DNA of 54,124 bases from Chitinophagaceae bacterium UBA1946 (GCA_002336815.1 DDEU01000047.1:1-54124), one strand, 5' to 3'; shown: positions 25,503 to 35,412, numbered from the stretch's first letter. Notes: generated by a model not told the origin, from the sequence alone. Made by a program: numbers and translations.

Positions 25503-26360
25503 TTATTTTTTAAATATTTTGCCCGCCCACAGAGCACCATATTGTTTGGTAAAATAGACTGCTGCAAAAATATACCATCGCCAATCGGGATAAAACTTTT
25601 TCATGAAGATAGCGTGGTTGCGGATAGAAGTGGTCCTGATCTTTATCCATTTATCTTTACTTACACTGCCTTTGTGAACATGCATCACTTTTGCTTCGGG
25701 TAAAAAATGAATCTTATATCCCAGTTGTTTGAAATCCCAGCACCAGAGCGTGTCTTCACAATACATAAAAAAATCTGCTGACAGTTTTTGAGAAGGCAGC
25801 TGACCGACAATGCTCCTGGGAAATAACATAAAAGCTCCCCATACCCAATCACAATCCATAAAACTCTGGTGATCAAAATAATGATGCAGCATCAATGCTT
25901 CCCGTTTTGCCTTTGGCAGTAATTTGTAGAAAGGAAATACTTCCAGCAGTTCCCACCCAATGGTGCGGAAACGCCGGCAGTTGTATTGAATTCGTCCGTC
26001 GGGATAAATAAGCTGGCAGGTTACCATGCCCACTTCTTTATGCGCCTTCAAATAATCGAGGCAGATCAGCGGGGCATTGTTGATGAGTTCTGTGTCGCTG
26101 TTAAGCAACAAAAGATATTCGCCGGAGGCATTTTCCACGCCTAAATTGTTGCCGCCTGTAAAGCCAGTGTTTACAGGGCTTGCCAGCAGTTTGATGCCAG
26201 GGAATCGTTGTTTGAACAGTTGTGGATCGCATTCAACCGAAGCATTGTCTACCAGGATGATCTCGAACTGCAGGTTTACAATTTTGTCGTACAAAGACTG
26301 TATGCATTTGCAGGTAAGTTCAAATGTATTGTAATTGATGATGATAATGGATAACTGCAT
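25503..26360 (-). CDS. glycosyltransferase family 2 (rhamnosyl-type)
   Basis: A 285-residue GT2 protein. MQLSIIIINYNTFELTCKCI opens the fold; EIILVDNASVECDP and EYLLLLNSDTELIN give the nucleotide and DxD sites; DWVWGAFMLFPRS and DFFMYCEDTLWCWDF match the WVxGA and EDxxxC blocks of rhamnosyltransferase-like GT2 enzymes. The C-terminus carries a short aromatic stretch that may touch the membrane. Its start is four bases after the stop of the next upstream gene on the minus strand, another GT2 of the same subtype, so the two are probably a duplicated pair in one operon. Confidence 0.9.
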   Translation of the reverse strand: MQLSIIIINYNTFELTCKCIQSLYDKIVNLQFEIILVDNASVECDPQLFKQRFPGIKLLASPVNTGFTGGNNLGVENASGEYLLLLNSDTELINNAPLICLDYLKAHKEVGMVTCQLIYPDGRIQYNCRRFRTIGWELLEVFPFYKLLPKAKREALMLHHYFDHQSFMDCDWVWGAFMLFPRSIVGQLPSQKLSADFFMYCEDTLWCWDFKQLGYKIHFLPEAKVMHVHKGSVSKDKWIKIRTTSIRNHAIFMKKFYPDWRWYIFAAVYFTKQYGALWAGKIFKK

Positions 26361-26364
26361 ACGG

Positions 26365-27375
26365 TCAGGCTACTTTGTAAAAATAGGGTTTGTTGAGGAG
26401 CATTTTAAAAAAATAGCGGAGCAATACGCCGATGTTCCTTGTATAGTCAACTACGTTTTTCCAACTGTACCAGGCTTTGTTACCTTTAAATGCTTTATGG
26501 AGCAGAACACAAAAGAAGAACAGCGGCACTTCAAACATATACATGCCCGTGATGACCAGGAACCAGCCCACTCCAAATTGTTTTCTTATCCTCAGCATAT
26601 TTGAAATGATGATCTGCCGGCCTTTTTTGTTCCAGAGATTTTTGCCATTTTCATTTTCTGTGGTGGTATAATAATCTCCGCTGGTGGCGCCGCCAATATG
26701 TATGATCCTTGGTTCGGCAAATAGCACCAGTTTGCCCTGTTGCCGCAATCTTGCACACCATTCGATCTCTTCAGCATACATAAAGAAGTCTTCATCAAAT
26801 GCGCCGCTTTTTTCTATTACAGATGCCTTCACCAACATATAGGCGCCTACTACCCAGTCAACCTCTATGTCTTTTTCAACCTGCTGTACGCTCGGTACCG
26901 TGCTTTTGAATTGATAGCCCAGGTAGCGGATCAGTTTACCAAGATAGGGCAGTGGCAGCAGGGTATTCAATCCGCCTTTGATGAAGTGGGCGCCGCTGAT
27001 CTGCGTGCTGCCGTCGGTATTGAGCAGTTGTATCCCGGCGCCGACAGCACCAGGGTAGTTTTTCAGCAATGCTACACTTTTATCAATCGCAGCATCAAGA
27101 ATGATCGTATCGGCATTTAGTATCAAAAAGAATTCACCCGTTGCAATTTTCATCCCGGCATTGTTTGCTCTTGCAAAGCCTGCATTGTAGCCGGTCTGTA
27201 GCCAGCGTACCCCGGGATACTGCTGTTGTAAACGTTCTTTGCAATCATCGCCGGAATCATTGTCTACCACAATGATCTCGAAACTGCATGAATGAGTTTG
27301 CCGGTAGATACTTTCCACGCAATCCATTACCAGTTTGGCAGATTTGTAGTTGATTATGATGATGGATACATCCAT
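26365..27375 (-). CDS. glycosyltransferase family 2 (rhamnosyl-type)
   Basis: A 336-residue GT2 protein related to the adjacent 285-residue one. MDVSIIIINYKSAKLVMDCV opens it; EIIVVDNDSGDD and EFFLILNADTIILD give the nucleotide and metal sites; DWVVGAYMLVKAS and DEDFFMYAEEIEWCARL are the acceptor-side blocks. The extra 50 residues are a hydrophobic C-terminal segment (GWFLVITGMYMFEVPLFFFCVLL) likely to anchor it at the inner membrane. It is separated by 79 bases from the upstream methyltransferase gene and shares its direction, so it probably belongs to the same transcription unit as the YfhO-type gene. Confidence 0.9.
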   Translation of the reverse strand: MDVSIIIINYKSAKLVMDCVESIYRQTHSCSFEIIVVDNDSGDDCKERLQQQYPGVRWLQTGYNAGFARANNAGMKIATGEFFLILNADTIILDAAIDKSVALLKNYPGAVGAGIQLLNTDGSTQISGAHFIKGGLNTLLPLPYLGKLIRYLGYQFKSTVPSVQQVEKDIEVDWVVGAYMLVKASVIEKSGAFDEDFFMYAEEIEWCARLRQQGKLVLFAEPRIIHIGGATSGDYYTTTENENGKNLWNKKGRQIIISNMLRIRKQFGVGWFLVITGMYMFEVPLFFFCVLLHKAFKGNKAWYSWKNVVDYTRNIGVLLRYFFKMLLNKPYFYKVA

Positions 27376-27454
27376 TGCGGTGATGCTTACAAAGTTTTTT
27401 GTTTATTATGAGGGTGCTGCAAACAAGATGACATAGTAACGATAGAAACAAACA

Positions 27455-28507
27455 TCATCCGTTATAAGCAACAATATTTACAAAGGGTGAAAAGACATAT
27501 CCTTTTTCGCCCAATATTTTTACAATGCCGTTCAATAATTTCATAAAGCTATTTTTGAGGCCCGAACGGTAATGAGTATCCCAATAGCCGGCGCTGTATT
27601 CCATTTTAAAACCAGCCTGTTCAATTATATTTTTATATTCATTTTTTGTCAACAAATGTTCACACCAGTAACCACTGTCTGCCAGGCAGGTATTGCTTCG
27701 CAGAAAAGGTACAGGTAGTACAGACTCTCCATTTTTAAATTGCTGCACTGCCTCTGTAAAGTCTTTACCCGCCCGTCCTCTTGTTATTGCAGCCAGTTCA
27801 TTCAATTGCTCCCTGGAAATTTCCGGCCATAATTCCTGCACCTGTTTTGTTCGTACCGGGAGGTATTGCTGTTTTTCTATTCTTGTATGAATCAGGTAAT
27901 GCTGCAGTCTTGCGACCGGGTTTTGATAGTTGGCTGTAGTTGTTGAAAACACCACTGCATCGGAATGATGCCGGTACACCTGTTTAAAAAAAGCAGCAGG
28001 GCTGTAGATATGTTCCAGCACGTTCCGGGAGGCAATGATATCGTATTTGAAATTTTCCTGTTCTGCAAAGGCCAATACTGCATCAATATCCCCGGTAATA
28101 TATGCTGATATGGAGATCTGCAGGGAGCTGCAGATGGCAGCAGCAGTTTGTTTCCATTCCGGCAGGTAATCGTTGTACACTACTTTTTTAAAGGGGAGCA
28201 TTCCTGCCAGCATGTACAGCGTACCAAGGCCGGCGCCGTAATCTGTAAAGTTGATATCAGCAGGCTGGCGGCCGGTTCTTTTTACAGACTGGTAAATGAT
28301 GCCGGCGCTGTTTTGCAACGAGAAAAAAAGCCTGTTGCCAAGATGATGCTGAACGAAATATTCTTTAAAGTGTGCGCCGATCTCCAGGTTGTTTACATCC
28401 AGTTCTTTTAATGCCGCAAACAACTCATTGGCCTTGTCATTGATCAATACCCCCAGTTCATCTTTTTTGGCCGGGGAAATGAAATTGTGCTGCTCCTTCT
28501 TTACCAT
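27455..28507 (-). CDS. class I SAM-dependent methyltransferase
   Basis: A 350-residue methyltransferase. A helical N-terminal region of about 85 residues precedes the SAM fold: INFTDYGAGLGTLYMLAG is motif I, KKVVYNDYLPEW motif II, YDIIASRNVLEHIYSP the motif IV region. A C-terminal part with WCEHLLTKNEYKNIIEQAGF is common in ubiE-like and sugar-acting enzymes. The start codon overlaps the upstream YfhO-type stop by one base (TGATG), showing tight coupling. The neighbours suggest it modifies a glycan or lipid-linked intermediate, but the sequence does not prove that. Confidence 0.85.
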   Translation of the reverse strand: MVKKEQHNFISPAKKDELGVLINDKANELFAALKELDVNNLEIGAHFKEYFVQHHLGNRLFFSLQNSAGIIYQSVKRTGRQPADINFTDYGAGLGTLYMLAGMLPFKKVVYNDYLPEWKQTAAAICSSLQISISAYITGDIDAVLAFAEQENFKYDIIASRNVLEHIYSPAAFFKQVYRHHSDAVVFSTTTANYQNPVARLQHYLIHTRIEKQQYLPVRTKQVQELWPEISREQLNELAAITRGRAGKDFTEAVQQFKNGESVLPVPFLRSNTCLADSGYWCEHLLTKNEYKNIIEQAGFKMEYSAGYWDTHYRSGLKNSFMKLLNGIVKILGEKGYVFSPFVNIVAYNG

Positions 28508-31143
28508 CAGGCTTCAGTTTGCTTGGCAGGTTGCTTGAAAAAGTAAACGAGATAAGCGATCATCAACAGCACCAGCAGCCAGGTGGCTACCAGCGAGATG
28601 GTGTTGCTTACGGCATATACTTTTGGTTCGAATTTAAATTCTATCGTGTGCTTACCGGCAGGCACGAGCAATGCACGCAATACATAGTTGGCTTTGGCTA
28701 CGGGAGCCTGTTTGCCATCGATATAAGCATTCCAGTCAGGATAATATATTTCGCTGAACACGGCAAGATTTGCTGCACTGCTGTTGCTTTCATATTTTAT
28801 CGCCATATTGTCAAAAGCAACCTGTTTAATGCTGGCAGTGCTGTCGGCAGGCGTAAAGCCATTGATGGCCGTTTTAAAACTATCATCAACAATAGCAGTA
28901 TCACGTGGATTGAAATTATCCAGCGCTCTCATTTCTTCTGCAGCACCCTTTACAAAGTGTACACCTTTTACAAACCAGCAATTGCCCAATGCTTCCTGGT
29001 TCAGGGATGGTACGGCATTCTTGCCCTGCTGATCTTCCTGTATAAAATATTTTGTATTGAGCATATTCAATACCGCCATATTTGTTTTGCCGTTTAACTG
29101 GTAGGTAATGAGGTCATCGTAAATACCCAGTTTGGCAGGATGGTAACCCCCGATCGATTTATGATAGTAAGAAGTTTTGGCTTCCTGGAAGGGATCACCA
29201 CCTGTAACATTGAATACACGGAAATTGGGATCGGTATCTTTAGCGATCATTTTATCGGCATTGGTTTCTTCAAACTGGCTCGACTGGTATTTATCAGCAT
29301 TGTCAAAACTTTTGTCATTGATATAATGCATGTCAAACGGTATGAGATCGAGCAGCGTGATCAACGGCAATGCAATGAGCAGTATGGTTTCATTGATCTT
29401 TTTATAAAGGAAAAGACCGGTGAAAAGCATGGTGAACAAAACAAAGATGAGTGAACGGATGATATCGCCGCCAAAAAATGCCTGCCTGTCTTTCCGCAAA
29501 GCAGTTACAATGGCCTTTGCCGCACCCATATCTCCCTTGGTTTGCTGCAGGAAGTTTTCATATACCCGGTTGTCTGTAAGCGGCTCGTATTGCTGGTTAA
29601 TGCTTTGCATTTTTCCCGGCAATGAACTATCGGGTTTTAAAAACGCACTGTTTACAGCAGTTGTTCTTTGTTTATTTTCTTTGCTGTAGTCAAAACTGAA
29701 ATACATCACAGCAGCTATAGCAAATACTGCCGCAGTAGCAATAACTCCCAGCCTGAATTTCTTTTTACCTTCATCATTAGCACTGTTGAAAAGTTGCTGA
29801 ACGGTGAGTACCGCCATGATCGGGGCCAGTAACTGTGGGATCACAAGGGCCATTTCAGGCGTACGGAACTTATTGTACATCGGCAGGTGCTCAAACAGGA
29901 AATTATTGATAGATGGAAAATTCTTTCCCATTGCCAGTATGATGCCTGCGATGCTGGCTGTAAGCAACCACCATTTATGTTTATTATCGAGCAAGAAAAG
30001 CCCCAGTATGAAGAGAAAACAAATGGAAGCGCCGAGGTAGTTGGATCCAACAGTAAACGGTTTATCGCCCCAGTAAATGCTGCCGGAAAGATTGGCCGCA
30101 ATATTGGCCGCCTGGTCTTCCGGAACGTTGAGTTTTTCCTGCAGGTAATTGCTAACGTTGGATGTTTCTGATAGTTTTGGAAAGATGCTGTAATCATCAT
30201 CCCGTTGAGAAAAATGAGTGCCATAGCCGGTAATACCCGGGAACAGCAGGCTCATCGATTCCGCCCTTCCGTAACTCCATTGAAATGCGTACTCCCTCGA
30301 AAGTCCGGAAGTTTTGTTTTTGTCAGCCCCCGTTGCGGCTTTGGCTTCTTTGTTGTCCAGTACCAGTTGCCCCCCACGTTTGGAGTATTTGGCATAATCC
30401 AGCACAGGGAATAATAAGATCGCATTGATCATTACGCCGATGAGCGCAGCGCCGAGTGCAACCGGGATCACCTTTAGCAAATGGCTGGTTTGTTTTTCCA
30501 TGATCCAGCGAACCCCAAAGAACAAAGACATGATGATGATACAAAGCAACAGGTAATAACTGATCTGCTGGTGATTTTGCATCAGGTGCATGGCGGTGAA
30601 CAGGGCCGTGAATATAAAGCCGGGAATGTATTTTTTATCAAAGATCAGTACGATCCCTCCGAGCAGGGCAGGAGCGTAAGCCAGGGCGAGGAGCTTGGTA
30701 TCGTGGCCGGCTGCAGCCAGAATTGGATTGTATGTACTGTATGCAAATGCAAGGCCCCCCAGGATGGCAATATAAGGCCGGATGCGAAGGCAGATGCATA
30801 AAAAATAAAAACAGATACAACTGAGGTAGAAGAAATTCAATGGTTTCGGTAACCCGAGCTGAAAGATTTTATCAACATAGATCAGGGGCGACCAGTGGCC
30901 TTCATAGATGATATTGTAAGCCGGCATTCCACCAAACATACTGGTGATCCAGAGCGGGTAAACACCGTGCGCTTCCCGGTACAATACAGACTGGTGTTTC
31001 ATGGCATCGGACTGTGCATAATCACTCTGCTGCATCACTACGCCCGACTCGAGTGCTGGTTTACAATAAATAGCTGCTACCAATATAAAGATCACTACTG
31101 CGATGATATGGGGCAGTAAGTTTTTAAAATTAACATGCTTCAT
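28507..31143 (-). CDS. YfhO family multi-pass membrane protein
   Basis: An 878-residue inner-membrane protein with about a dozen hydrophobic helices. The first is LLPHIIAVVIFILVAAIYC. The YfhO-like loop QQSDYAQSDAMKHQSVLYREA and WITSMFGGMPAYNI come next. A large soluble region (about 580-840) includes YFIQEDQQGK and the closing beta-rich segment WNAYIDGKQAPVAKANYVLRAL, then a last helix before a short tail. Family members resemble GT-C type glycosyltransferases and are linked to modification of wall or surface polymers with sugars. It heads the minus-strand operon (YfhO, methyltransferase, two GT2). The polymer acted on is unknown. Confidence 0.87.
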   Translation of the reverse strand: MKHVNFKNLLPHIIAVVIFILVAAIYCKPALESGVVMQQSDYAQSDAMKHQSVLYREAHGVYPLWITSMFGGMPAYNIIYEGHWSPLIYVDKIFQLGLPKPLNFFYLSCICFYFLCICLRIRPYIAILGGLAFAYSTYNPILAAAGHDTKLLALAYAPALLGGIVLIFDKKYIPGFIFTALFTAMHLMQNHQQISYYLLLCIIIMSLFFGVRWIMEKQTSHLLKVIPVALGAALIGVMINAILLFPVLDYAKYSKRGGQLVLDNKEAKAATGADKNKTSGLSREYAFQWSYGRAESMSLLFPGITGYGTHFSQRDDDYSIFPKLSETSNVSNYLQEKLNVPEDQAANIAANLSGSIYWGDKPFTVGSNYLGASICFLFILGLFLLDNKHKWWLLTASIAGIILAMGKNFPSINNFLFEHLPMYNKFRTPEMALVIPQLLAPIMAVLTVQQLFNSANDEGKKKFRLGVIATAAVFAIAAVMYFSFDYSKENKQRTTAVNSAFLKPDSSLPGKMQSINQQYEPLTDNRVYENFLQQTKGDMGAAKAIVTALRKDRQAFFGGDIIRSLIFVLFTMLFTGLFLYKKINETILLIALPLITLLDLIPFDMHYINDKSFDNADKYQSSQFEETNADKMIAKDTDPNFRVFNVTGGDPFQEAKTSYYHKSIGGYHPAKLGIYDDLITYQLNGKTNMAVLNMLNTKYFIQEDQQGKNAVPSLNQEALGNCWFVKGVHFVKGAAEEMRALDNFNPRDTAIVDDSFKTAINGFTPADSTASIKQVAFDNMAIKYESNSSAANLAVFSEIYYPDWNAYIDGKQAPVAKANYVLRALLVPAGKHTIEFKFEPKVYAVSNTISLVATWLLVLLMIAYLVYFFKQPAKQTEA

Positions 31144-31187
31144 GAATGCTTCTGTTTAGGAGGCTGCAAAATAGTTTAAATATCTTA

Positions 31188-31219
31188 AGCAAAAAAGCAG
31201 CAGTTTAATAACTGCTGCT
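31188..31219 (-). terminator. rho-independent terminator of the five-LamG gene
   Basis: Perfect 10-bp arms AGCAGCAGTT (31196-31205) and AACTGCTGCT (31210-31219) enclose a TAAT loop. On the minus strand a run of six Ts (31190-31195) follows. It lies 50 bases past the stop of the 31269-35252 gene and before the YfhO-type gene start, so it separates the two transcription units. Confidence 0.85.
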
Positions 31220-31268
31220 CTAAACAATTGGAGATTGTGACTATGTATCGATAATCTTATTAAGAACA

Positions 31269-34200
31269 CTATTGCCGGATGATCTTTTTAACGATCCGCT
31301 CTCTGCCCATGTTGATCTGCAGCCAGTAACTGCCTTTGGGCTGGCTGCTGAGCTGGAGCATGATATCTGCGTTGGTATTGATGTGTACAGTTTTTGACAG
31401 GAGCGACTGGCCCAGGTTATTGTACAAATTCAGCACCGCAATTCCCTGGTAATTTTTTACAGATAGTGTTACATTACCCGAAGTCGGATTAGGATAAATA
31501 CCTGCGTAAAGAGAAGAAGAAGCGATCTTTTCATTTCTCGTATCCGAGTATTTAAAGCTACCGGTATTCTCCATTATCTGCAACCGGTAGTAATACCTTG
31601 TATTCAACTGTACATTGTTATCAGTAAAGCTGTAGCTGTTGCCTGCACCAGCAGATTTAGCGTTCACCGTTCCAATAGCCTCAAATCCCTTATTTGGGAA
31701 AAGCGAACGCTGCACAGTATATTTTGCAATGTTGTATTCTTCGGCTGTGCGCCAGGTGAGCAGTACATTTTTATTATTGCTGATGCTGGAGATAAAGGAA
31801 ACCAGTTTCACAGGAACAACGCTAAAACAGGAGTCAAGTGTCAGGCTACACTGAGGATTGGTTACATTAATAGTTGCACTTCCTCCCAATGCGGCATTGT
31901 AGGCAGCATTACCTTGCTTATTTAACAGGTTATCAAATGTATAATAGGCAAGCAAACCAGTTTGAGTAGATGGGTTTGCCAGCCTATTTGTCATATTTGC
32001 CAATATTTGCGATTGAGTTCGGGCTGTGTTCCAAATCCTTACTTCGTTGATGTACCCGATAAAATTCGTGTTATAAGCCTGGGGTTCATAAATACCGATC
32101 CTTGTATTCCAGCTATTTTGTATGAGATCTCCTGAGGCTGCCACCTGGCTCATTAAAATGCCATCCCTAAAAAATTTCAACGTGCTTCCATCATAAACCA
32201 TTGCTACATGATAGGTCTTGTTCAATTCTGCGCTGCAGATATCCGGTGTGGCAAAGAAGCCATTGGTGGTGGTAATAAAAGCGTGGTTGGGCCTCAACAG
32301 GTAATTGACATCTGTAAAGGTATTGTGTTTAGATACAAGGTCTCCTTCAGAATTATCGCCTCCACCAGGTACATAAGCACTTGTTCTGTTAAACATAGCT
32401 TCTACACTGAGGTGATTACCGGTGACATTTACCTGGCCGGCACTTACATAAGAAGGATTAGAAGGTGTGCTTAACCAACTAATACAACTGGTGGTGTCTG
32501 CGTTTGCGCATGAATCCAACACCAGGTCGCATTGAGGGTTGGTGGCATTGATACTGGCACTTCCTCCCAACACACCGTTGAATGCTGTGTTGCCCTGTTT
32601 GTTCAGCAGGTTGTCAAATGTGTAATACGCCAGTAAACCAGGTTGAGTGGTCGGACTGGGTAAGGAACTTGTCATATTGGCTTGTATCTGCGACTGACTG
32701 CGGGCCGTATTCCATATTCTTACTTCGTTGATATAGCCAATAAAATTAGTATTAAAGCCCTGTGGTTCATAGAAGCCGATCCTTGTGTTCCAGGCATTTT
32801 GAATCAGGTTGCCGCTGGCGGCTACCTGGCTTATTAAAAGGCCATCCCTATAGAATTTTAATGTACTTCCATCATACACCATGGCCACATGATAGGTTTT
32901 GTTTAATTCCACAGCACAAACATCCGGTGTAGCGAAAAAGCCATTTGTGGTAGTAATGAAAGCGTGATTAGGCCTCAACAGGTAGTTGACATCTGTAAAA
33001 GTATTGTGTTTAGATACCAGGTCACCTTCCGAATTGTTACCTCCGCCCGGTACATAAGGGGTTGTTCTGTTGAAAGTGGCTTCCACCGTAAGTTGATTTC
33101 CCGTAACATTTACCTGGCCGGTACTTACATAAGAAGGATTGGAAGGCGTACTCAACCAATGAGAACAATCAGCAGCAGTAGCGTCGCAGGAGTCAGCAAC
33201 AAAATTACAATCAGGGATGGTATCATTGATCGTTGCGGTTCCTCTCAGGGTTCCGTCATAAGCTGCGTTGCCCTGTTTGTTGTTGAGACTGTCGAATGTA
33301 TAATAAGCCAATAAGCCTGGTTGCGTTGCAGGGTCAGGCAAACTTGTATTCATGTAGTCTTTTATTTGCTGCTGGGTTCTTGCAACATTCCAGATGCGCA
33401 CTTCATTGATATAACCTTTGAAAACATTGGAGATGGATGCATTGTTGAAGTACATGGCATAAGCGTATTCTCCGATTGTTGCCGGCCAGTTATTGTTTAC
33501 CAGGTTACCTACCGCCGGCACCTCCTGCATCAGGAATCCATTCCTGTACAAACGAAGACTGCTGCCATTGTACACCATCGCCACATGATAGGTTTTGTCA
33601 CTTACAAAAGTGCAGGGCGAAGCGGCAGAGTAAAAACCCTGGTCGGTAGTGATCTGGGCAAGATCAGGACAAAGAAAATAGTTACAGTTAGCATCCCAGC
33701 CATGCTTGGAAACAAGCGAACGGCTCAGGTCATATATATCGGTAGCACGGCACATGGCTTCCACCGTAACCTGGTTGCCGGTAATATCCAGTTCACCAAT
33801 CGAAACGCCGGAGAGTTTTTGCGGTACTTTCAACCAATGGGTACAATCCGGAGCGGCGGTTTCGCAGGAATCAGCCGTAAAGTTGCAATTGGGGTTGCTG
33901 TTATTGATGGTGGCGGCCCCTCTTAAAACGCCATCAAAGGTGCTGTTGCCCTGCTTATTGGTTAAGTTATCAAAAGTATAATAAGCCAGCAAACCCGTTT
34001 GGGTTGCAGGATCAGGCAGGGAAGTATTCATGTAGTCCCTGATCTGCTGCTGTGTTCTTGCAACATTCCAGATCCTCACTTCGTTGATGTAACCTTTAAA
34101 AATATTAGAAATGCCGGCATTGTTATAATACATGGCATAGGCATATTCGCCAATAGTAGTTGGCCAGTCGTTGGTAACCAGGTTGCCATAGGCCTGTACC

Positions 34201-35252
34201 TCCTGCATTAAAAATCCATTCCTGTACAGGCGCAGGGTGCTGCCGTCGTATACCATTGCCACATGGTAGGTTTTATTGCTTACGAAACTGCAGGGTGAAG
34301 TGGCAGAAAAGAAACCCTGGTCGGTAGTGATCTGTGCAAGATCAGGACAAAGAAAATAGTTACAGTTGGCATTCCAGCCATGTTTGGAAACCAATGCACG
34401 GCTGAGGTCGTAAATATCAGACGCATTGCACATGGCTTCTACAGTAACCTGGTTGCCGGTAATATCCAGTTCACCAATCGAAACACCTGTTAATTTATCA
34501 GGCATTTTTAACCAGTTATTGCAATTCAGGGATGAGGTAACACCGCATAAAGAAGAAACTTCTTCCTGGCTAATGGCCCTGTCGTAAAACCTCACTTCAT
34601 CTACTTTACCATTCATTGGAATGGGATCAAAATCAAGATGGTACCCAATCCTGATATTGCTGCCGCTGCAACTGTCCATCCGGCTACCGAACGTACTGGT
34701 ACTGCTGATCAAAACTCCATCCTGGTAAAATTTCATGATACCGCTGTTATAGGTCAGCACGATGCAGTACCATTGGTTTAAAGCCGGAGCCGGGGCAAAG
34801 GAAGTATAATCAAAAGCAAGCGCATCTGTACAATTTCCATCGGTTTTAATGGCCCCGTTCGCACCGGCAGAACCGGCAGCAAGGTCAAAAGAGGCTACGG
34901 CACCGGTAGCAACACTTCTTTTTTCAATAAGTGTTCCTCCTTCCTGGGCTATTTTCATAAATGAAATACAAACAGAAAAACTGTCACGGAATCTTAGCCT
35001 GGGATCATCCAATATCTCGATGTAATCATCCAGTCCATCCAGCAAATAAGCACTGTTAGGGTTGCCCGCTTTATCGGTCGTGAGCTGGGCACCATTCCTG
35101 GCAAAGCCGTTTAAACCATGGCCGGTAGCATCATTTGCATTTCCATTAAAAGGGTAGTAGGCTGCGAGGCCCCTGTTAAGATCAACCTGGGCATTGGAAA
35201 CGGAGAATAACAAACAGGTTAAAATTGCAGAGAGCAGATAGTTCTTATTCAT
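31269..35252 (-). CDS. T9SS type A sorted protein with five LamG domains
   Basis: A 1327-residue secreted protein. Signal peptide 1-22 (MNKNYLLSAILTCLLFSVSNAQ). A first LamG/concanavalin-like domain at about 24-237 (LAAYYPFNGNANDATGHG, KVDEVRFYDRAIS) is followed by four longer LamG units of 226-227 residues beginning at Cys 244, 470, 696 and 923. The units form two pairs: the first two carry GVSIGELDITGNQVTVEAMC, the last two PSYVSxGQVNVTGN and PGGGDNSEGDLVSKHN. A fibronectin-like segment (VKLVSFISSISNNKNVLLTW) and a Por-type C-terminal sorting domain (IYPNPTSGNVTLSV to VKKIIRQ) end it. LamG folds bind carbohydrate or matrix ligands, so an adhesin role is likely but inferred. Transcribed alone, with a terminator at 31188-31219. 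Confidence 0.92.
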   Translation of the reverse strand: MNKNYLLSAILTCLLFSVSNAQVDLNRGLAAYYPFNGNANDATGHGLNGFARNGAQLTTDKAGNPNSAYLLDGLDDYIEILDDPRLRFRDSFSVCISFMKIAQEGGTLIEKRSVATGAVASFDLAAGSAGANGAIKTDGNCTDALAFDYTSFAPAPALNQWYCIVLTYNSGIMKFYQDGVLISSTSTFGSRMDSCSGSNIRIGYHLDFDPIPMNGKVDEVRFYDRAISQEEVSSLCGVTSSLNCNNWLKMPDKLTGVSIGELDITGNQVTVEAMCNASDIYDLSRALVSKHGWNANCNYFLCPDLAQITTDQGFFSATSPCSFVSNKTYHVAMVYDGSTLRLYRNGFLMQEVQAYGNLVTNDWPTTIGEYAYAMYYNNAGISNIFKGYINEVRIWNVARTQQQIRDYMNTSLPDPATQTGLLAYYTFDNLTNKQGNSTFDGVLRGAATINNSNPNCNFTADSCETAAPDCTHWLKVPQKLSGVSIGELDITGNQVTVEAMCRATDIYDLSRSLVSKHGWDANCNYFLCPDLAQITTDQGFYSAASPCTFVSDKTYHVAMVYNGSSLRLYRNGFLMQEVPAVGNLVNNNWPATIGEYAYAMYFNNASISNVFKGYINEVRIWNVARTQQQIKDYMNTSLPDPATQPGLLAYYTFDSLNNKQGNAAYDGTLRGTATINDTIPDCNFVADSCDATAADCSHWLSTPSNPSYVSTGQVNVTGNQLTVEATFNRTTPYVPGGGNNSEGDLVSKHNTFTDVNYLLRPNHAFITTTNGFFATPDVCAVELNKTYHVAMVYDGSTLKFYRDGLLISQVAASGNLIQNAWNTRIGFYEPQGFNTNFIGYINEVRIWNTARSQSQIQANMTSSLPSPTTQPGLLAYYTFDNLLNKQGNTAFNGVLGGSASINATNPQCDLVLDSCANADTTSCISWLSTPSNPSYVSAGQVNVTGNHLSVEAMFNRTSAYVPGGGDNSEGDLVSKHNTFTDVNYLLRPNHAFITTTNGFFATPDICSAELNKTYHVAMVYDGSTLKFFRDGILMSQVAASGDLIQNSWNTRIGIYEPQAYNTNFIGYINEVRIWNTARTQSQILANMTNRLANPSTQTGLLAYYTFDNLLNKQGNAAYNAALGGSATINVTNPQCSLTLDSCFSVVPVKLVSFISSISNNKNVLLTWRTAEEYNIAKYTVQRSLFPNKGFEAIGTVNAKSAGAGNSYSFTDNNVQLNTRYYYRLQIMENTGSFKYSDTRNEKIASSSLYAGIYPNPTSGNVTLSVKNYQGIAVLNLYNNLGQSLLSKTVHINTNADIMLQLSSQPKGSYWLQINMGRERIVKKIIRQ
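31827..34523 (-). repeat. four tandem LamG-encoding repeats (about 680 bp each)
   Basis: The units lie at 33846-34523, 33168-33845, 32487-33167 and 31827-32486, encoding 220-227 residues each. Units 1 and 2 are close to each other, as are 3 and 4; the two pairs share the ends (INEVRIWNxAR, TGLLAYYTFDNL, NKQGN) but not the starts. The pair 3/4 type is also the LamG of the 15994-21789 protein. The pattern is duplication within pairs plus exchange with the paralogue about 10 kb away. Confidence 0.85.
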
Positions 35253-35291
35253 GTGAAATCTATATACTGGTTAAAAAAATATGGGTGTTTC

Positions 35292-35299
35292 CAAAGGTA
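35292..35299 (-). promoter_or_regulatory. candidate -7 box for the five-LamG gene
   Basis: Minus strand TACCTTTG, an exact TAnnTTTG match, 39 bases before the ATG at 35252. No TTTG is seen at -33 spacing. It sits in the 160-bp gap after the psuG gene, which has no obvious terminator there. Confidence 0.35.
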
Positions 35300-35412
35300 T
35301 CAACTGCAGTGCTTATATCCTTCATTGAGTTTTTTATTGCACTGTTTTGGCAATAAGTGCAGCTGTTTCAGCAATAGCTGTTCGCTCCATTTTTATGCAG
35401 ATCAGCCTGGGT

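Noticed and set aside
28519..29097. 192-codon plus-strand ORF opposite the YfhO-type gene
   Set aside because: Shadow of a well-supported gene; no recognisable domain.
33321..33926. 201-codon plus-strand ORF opposite the LamG repeats
   Set aside because: It recurs in parallel repeat copies (32208, 32964, 33999) as expected for an antisense shadow of repeated DNA.
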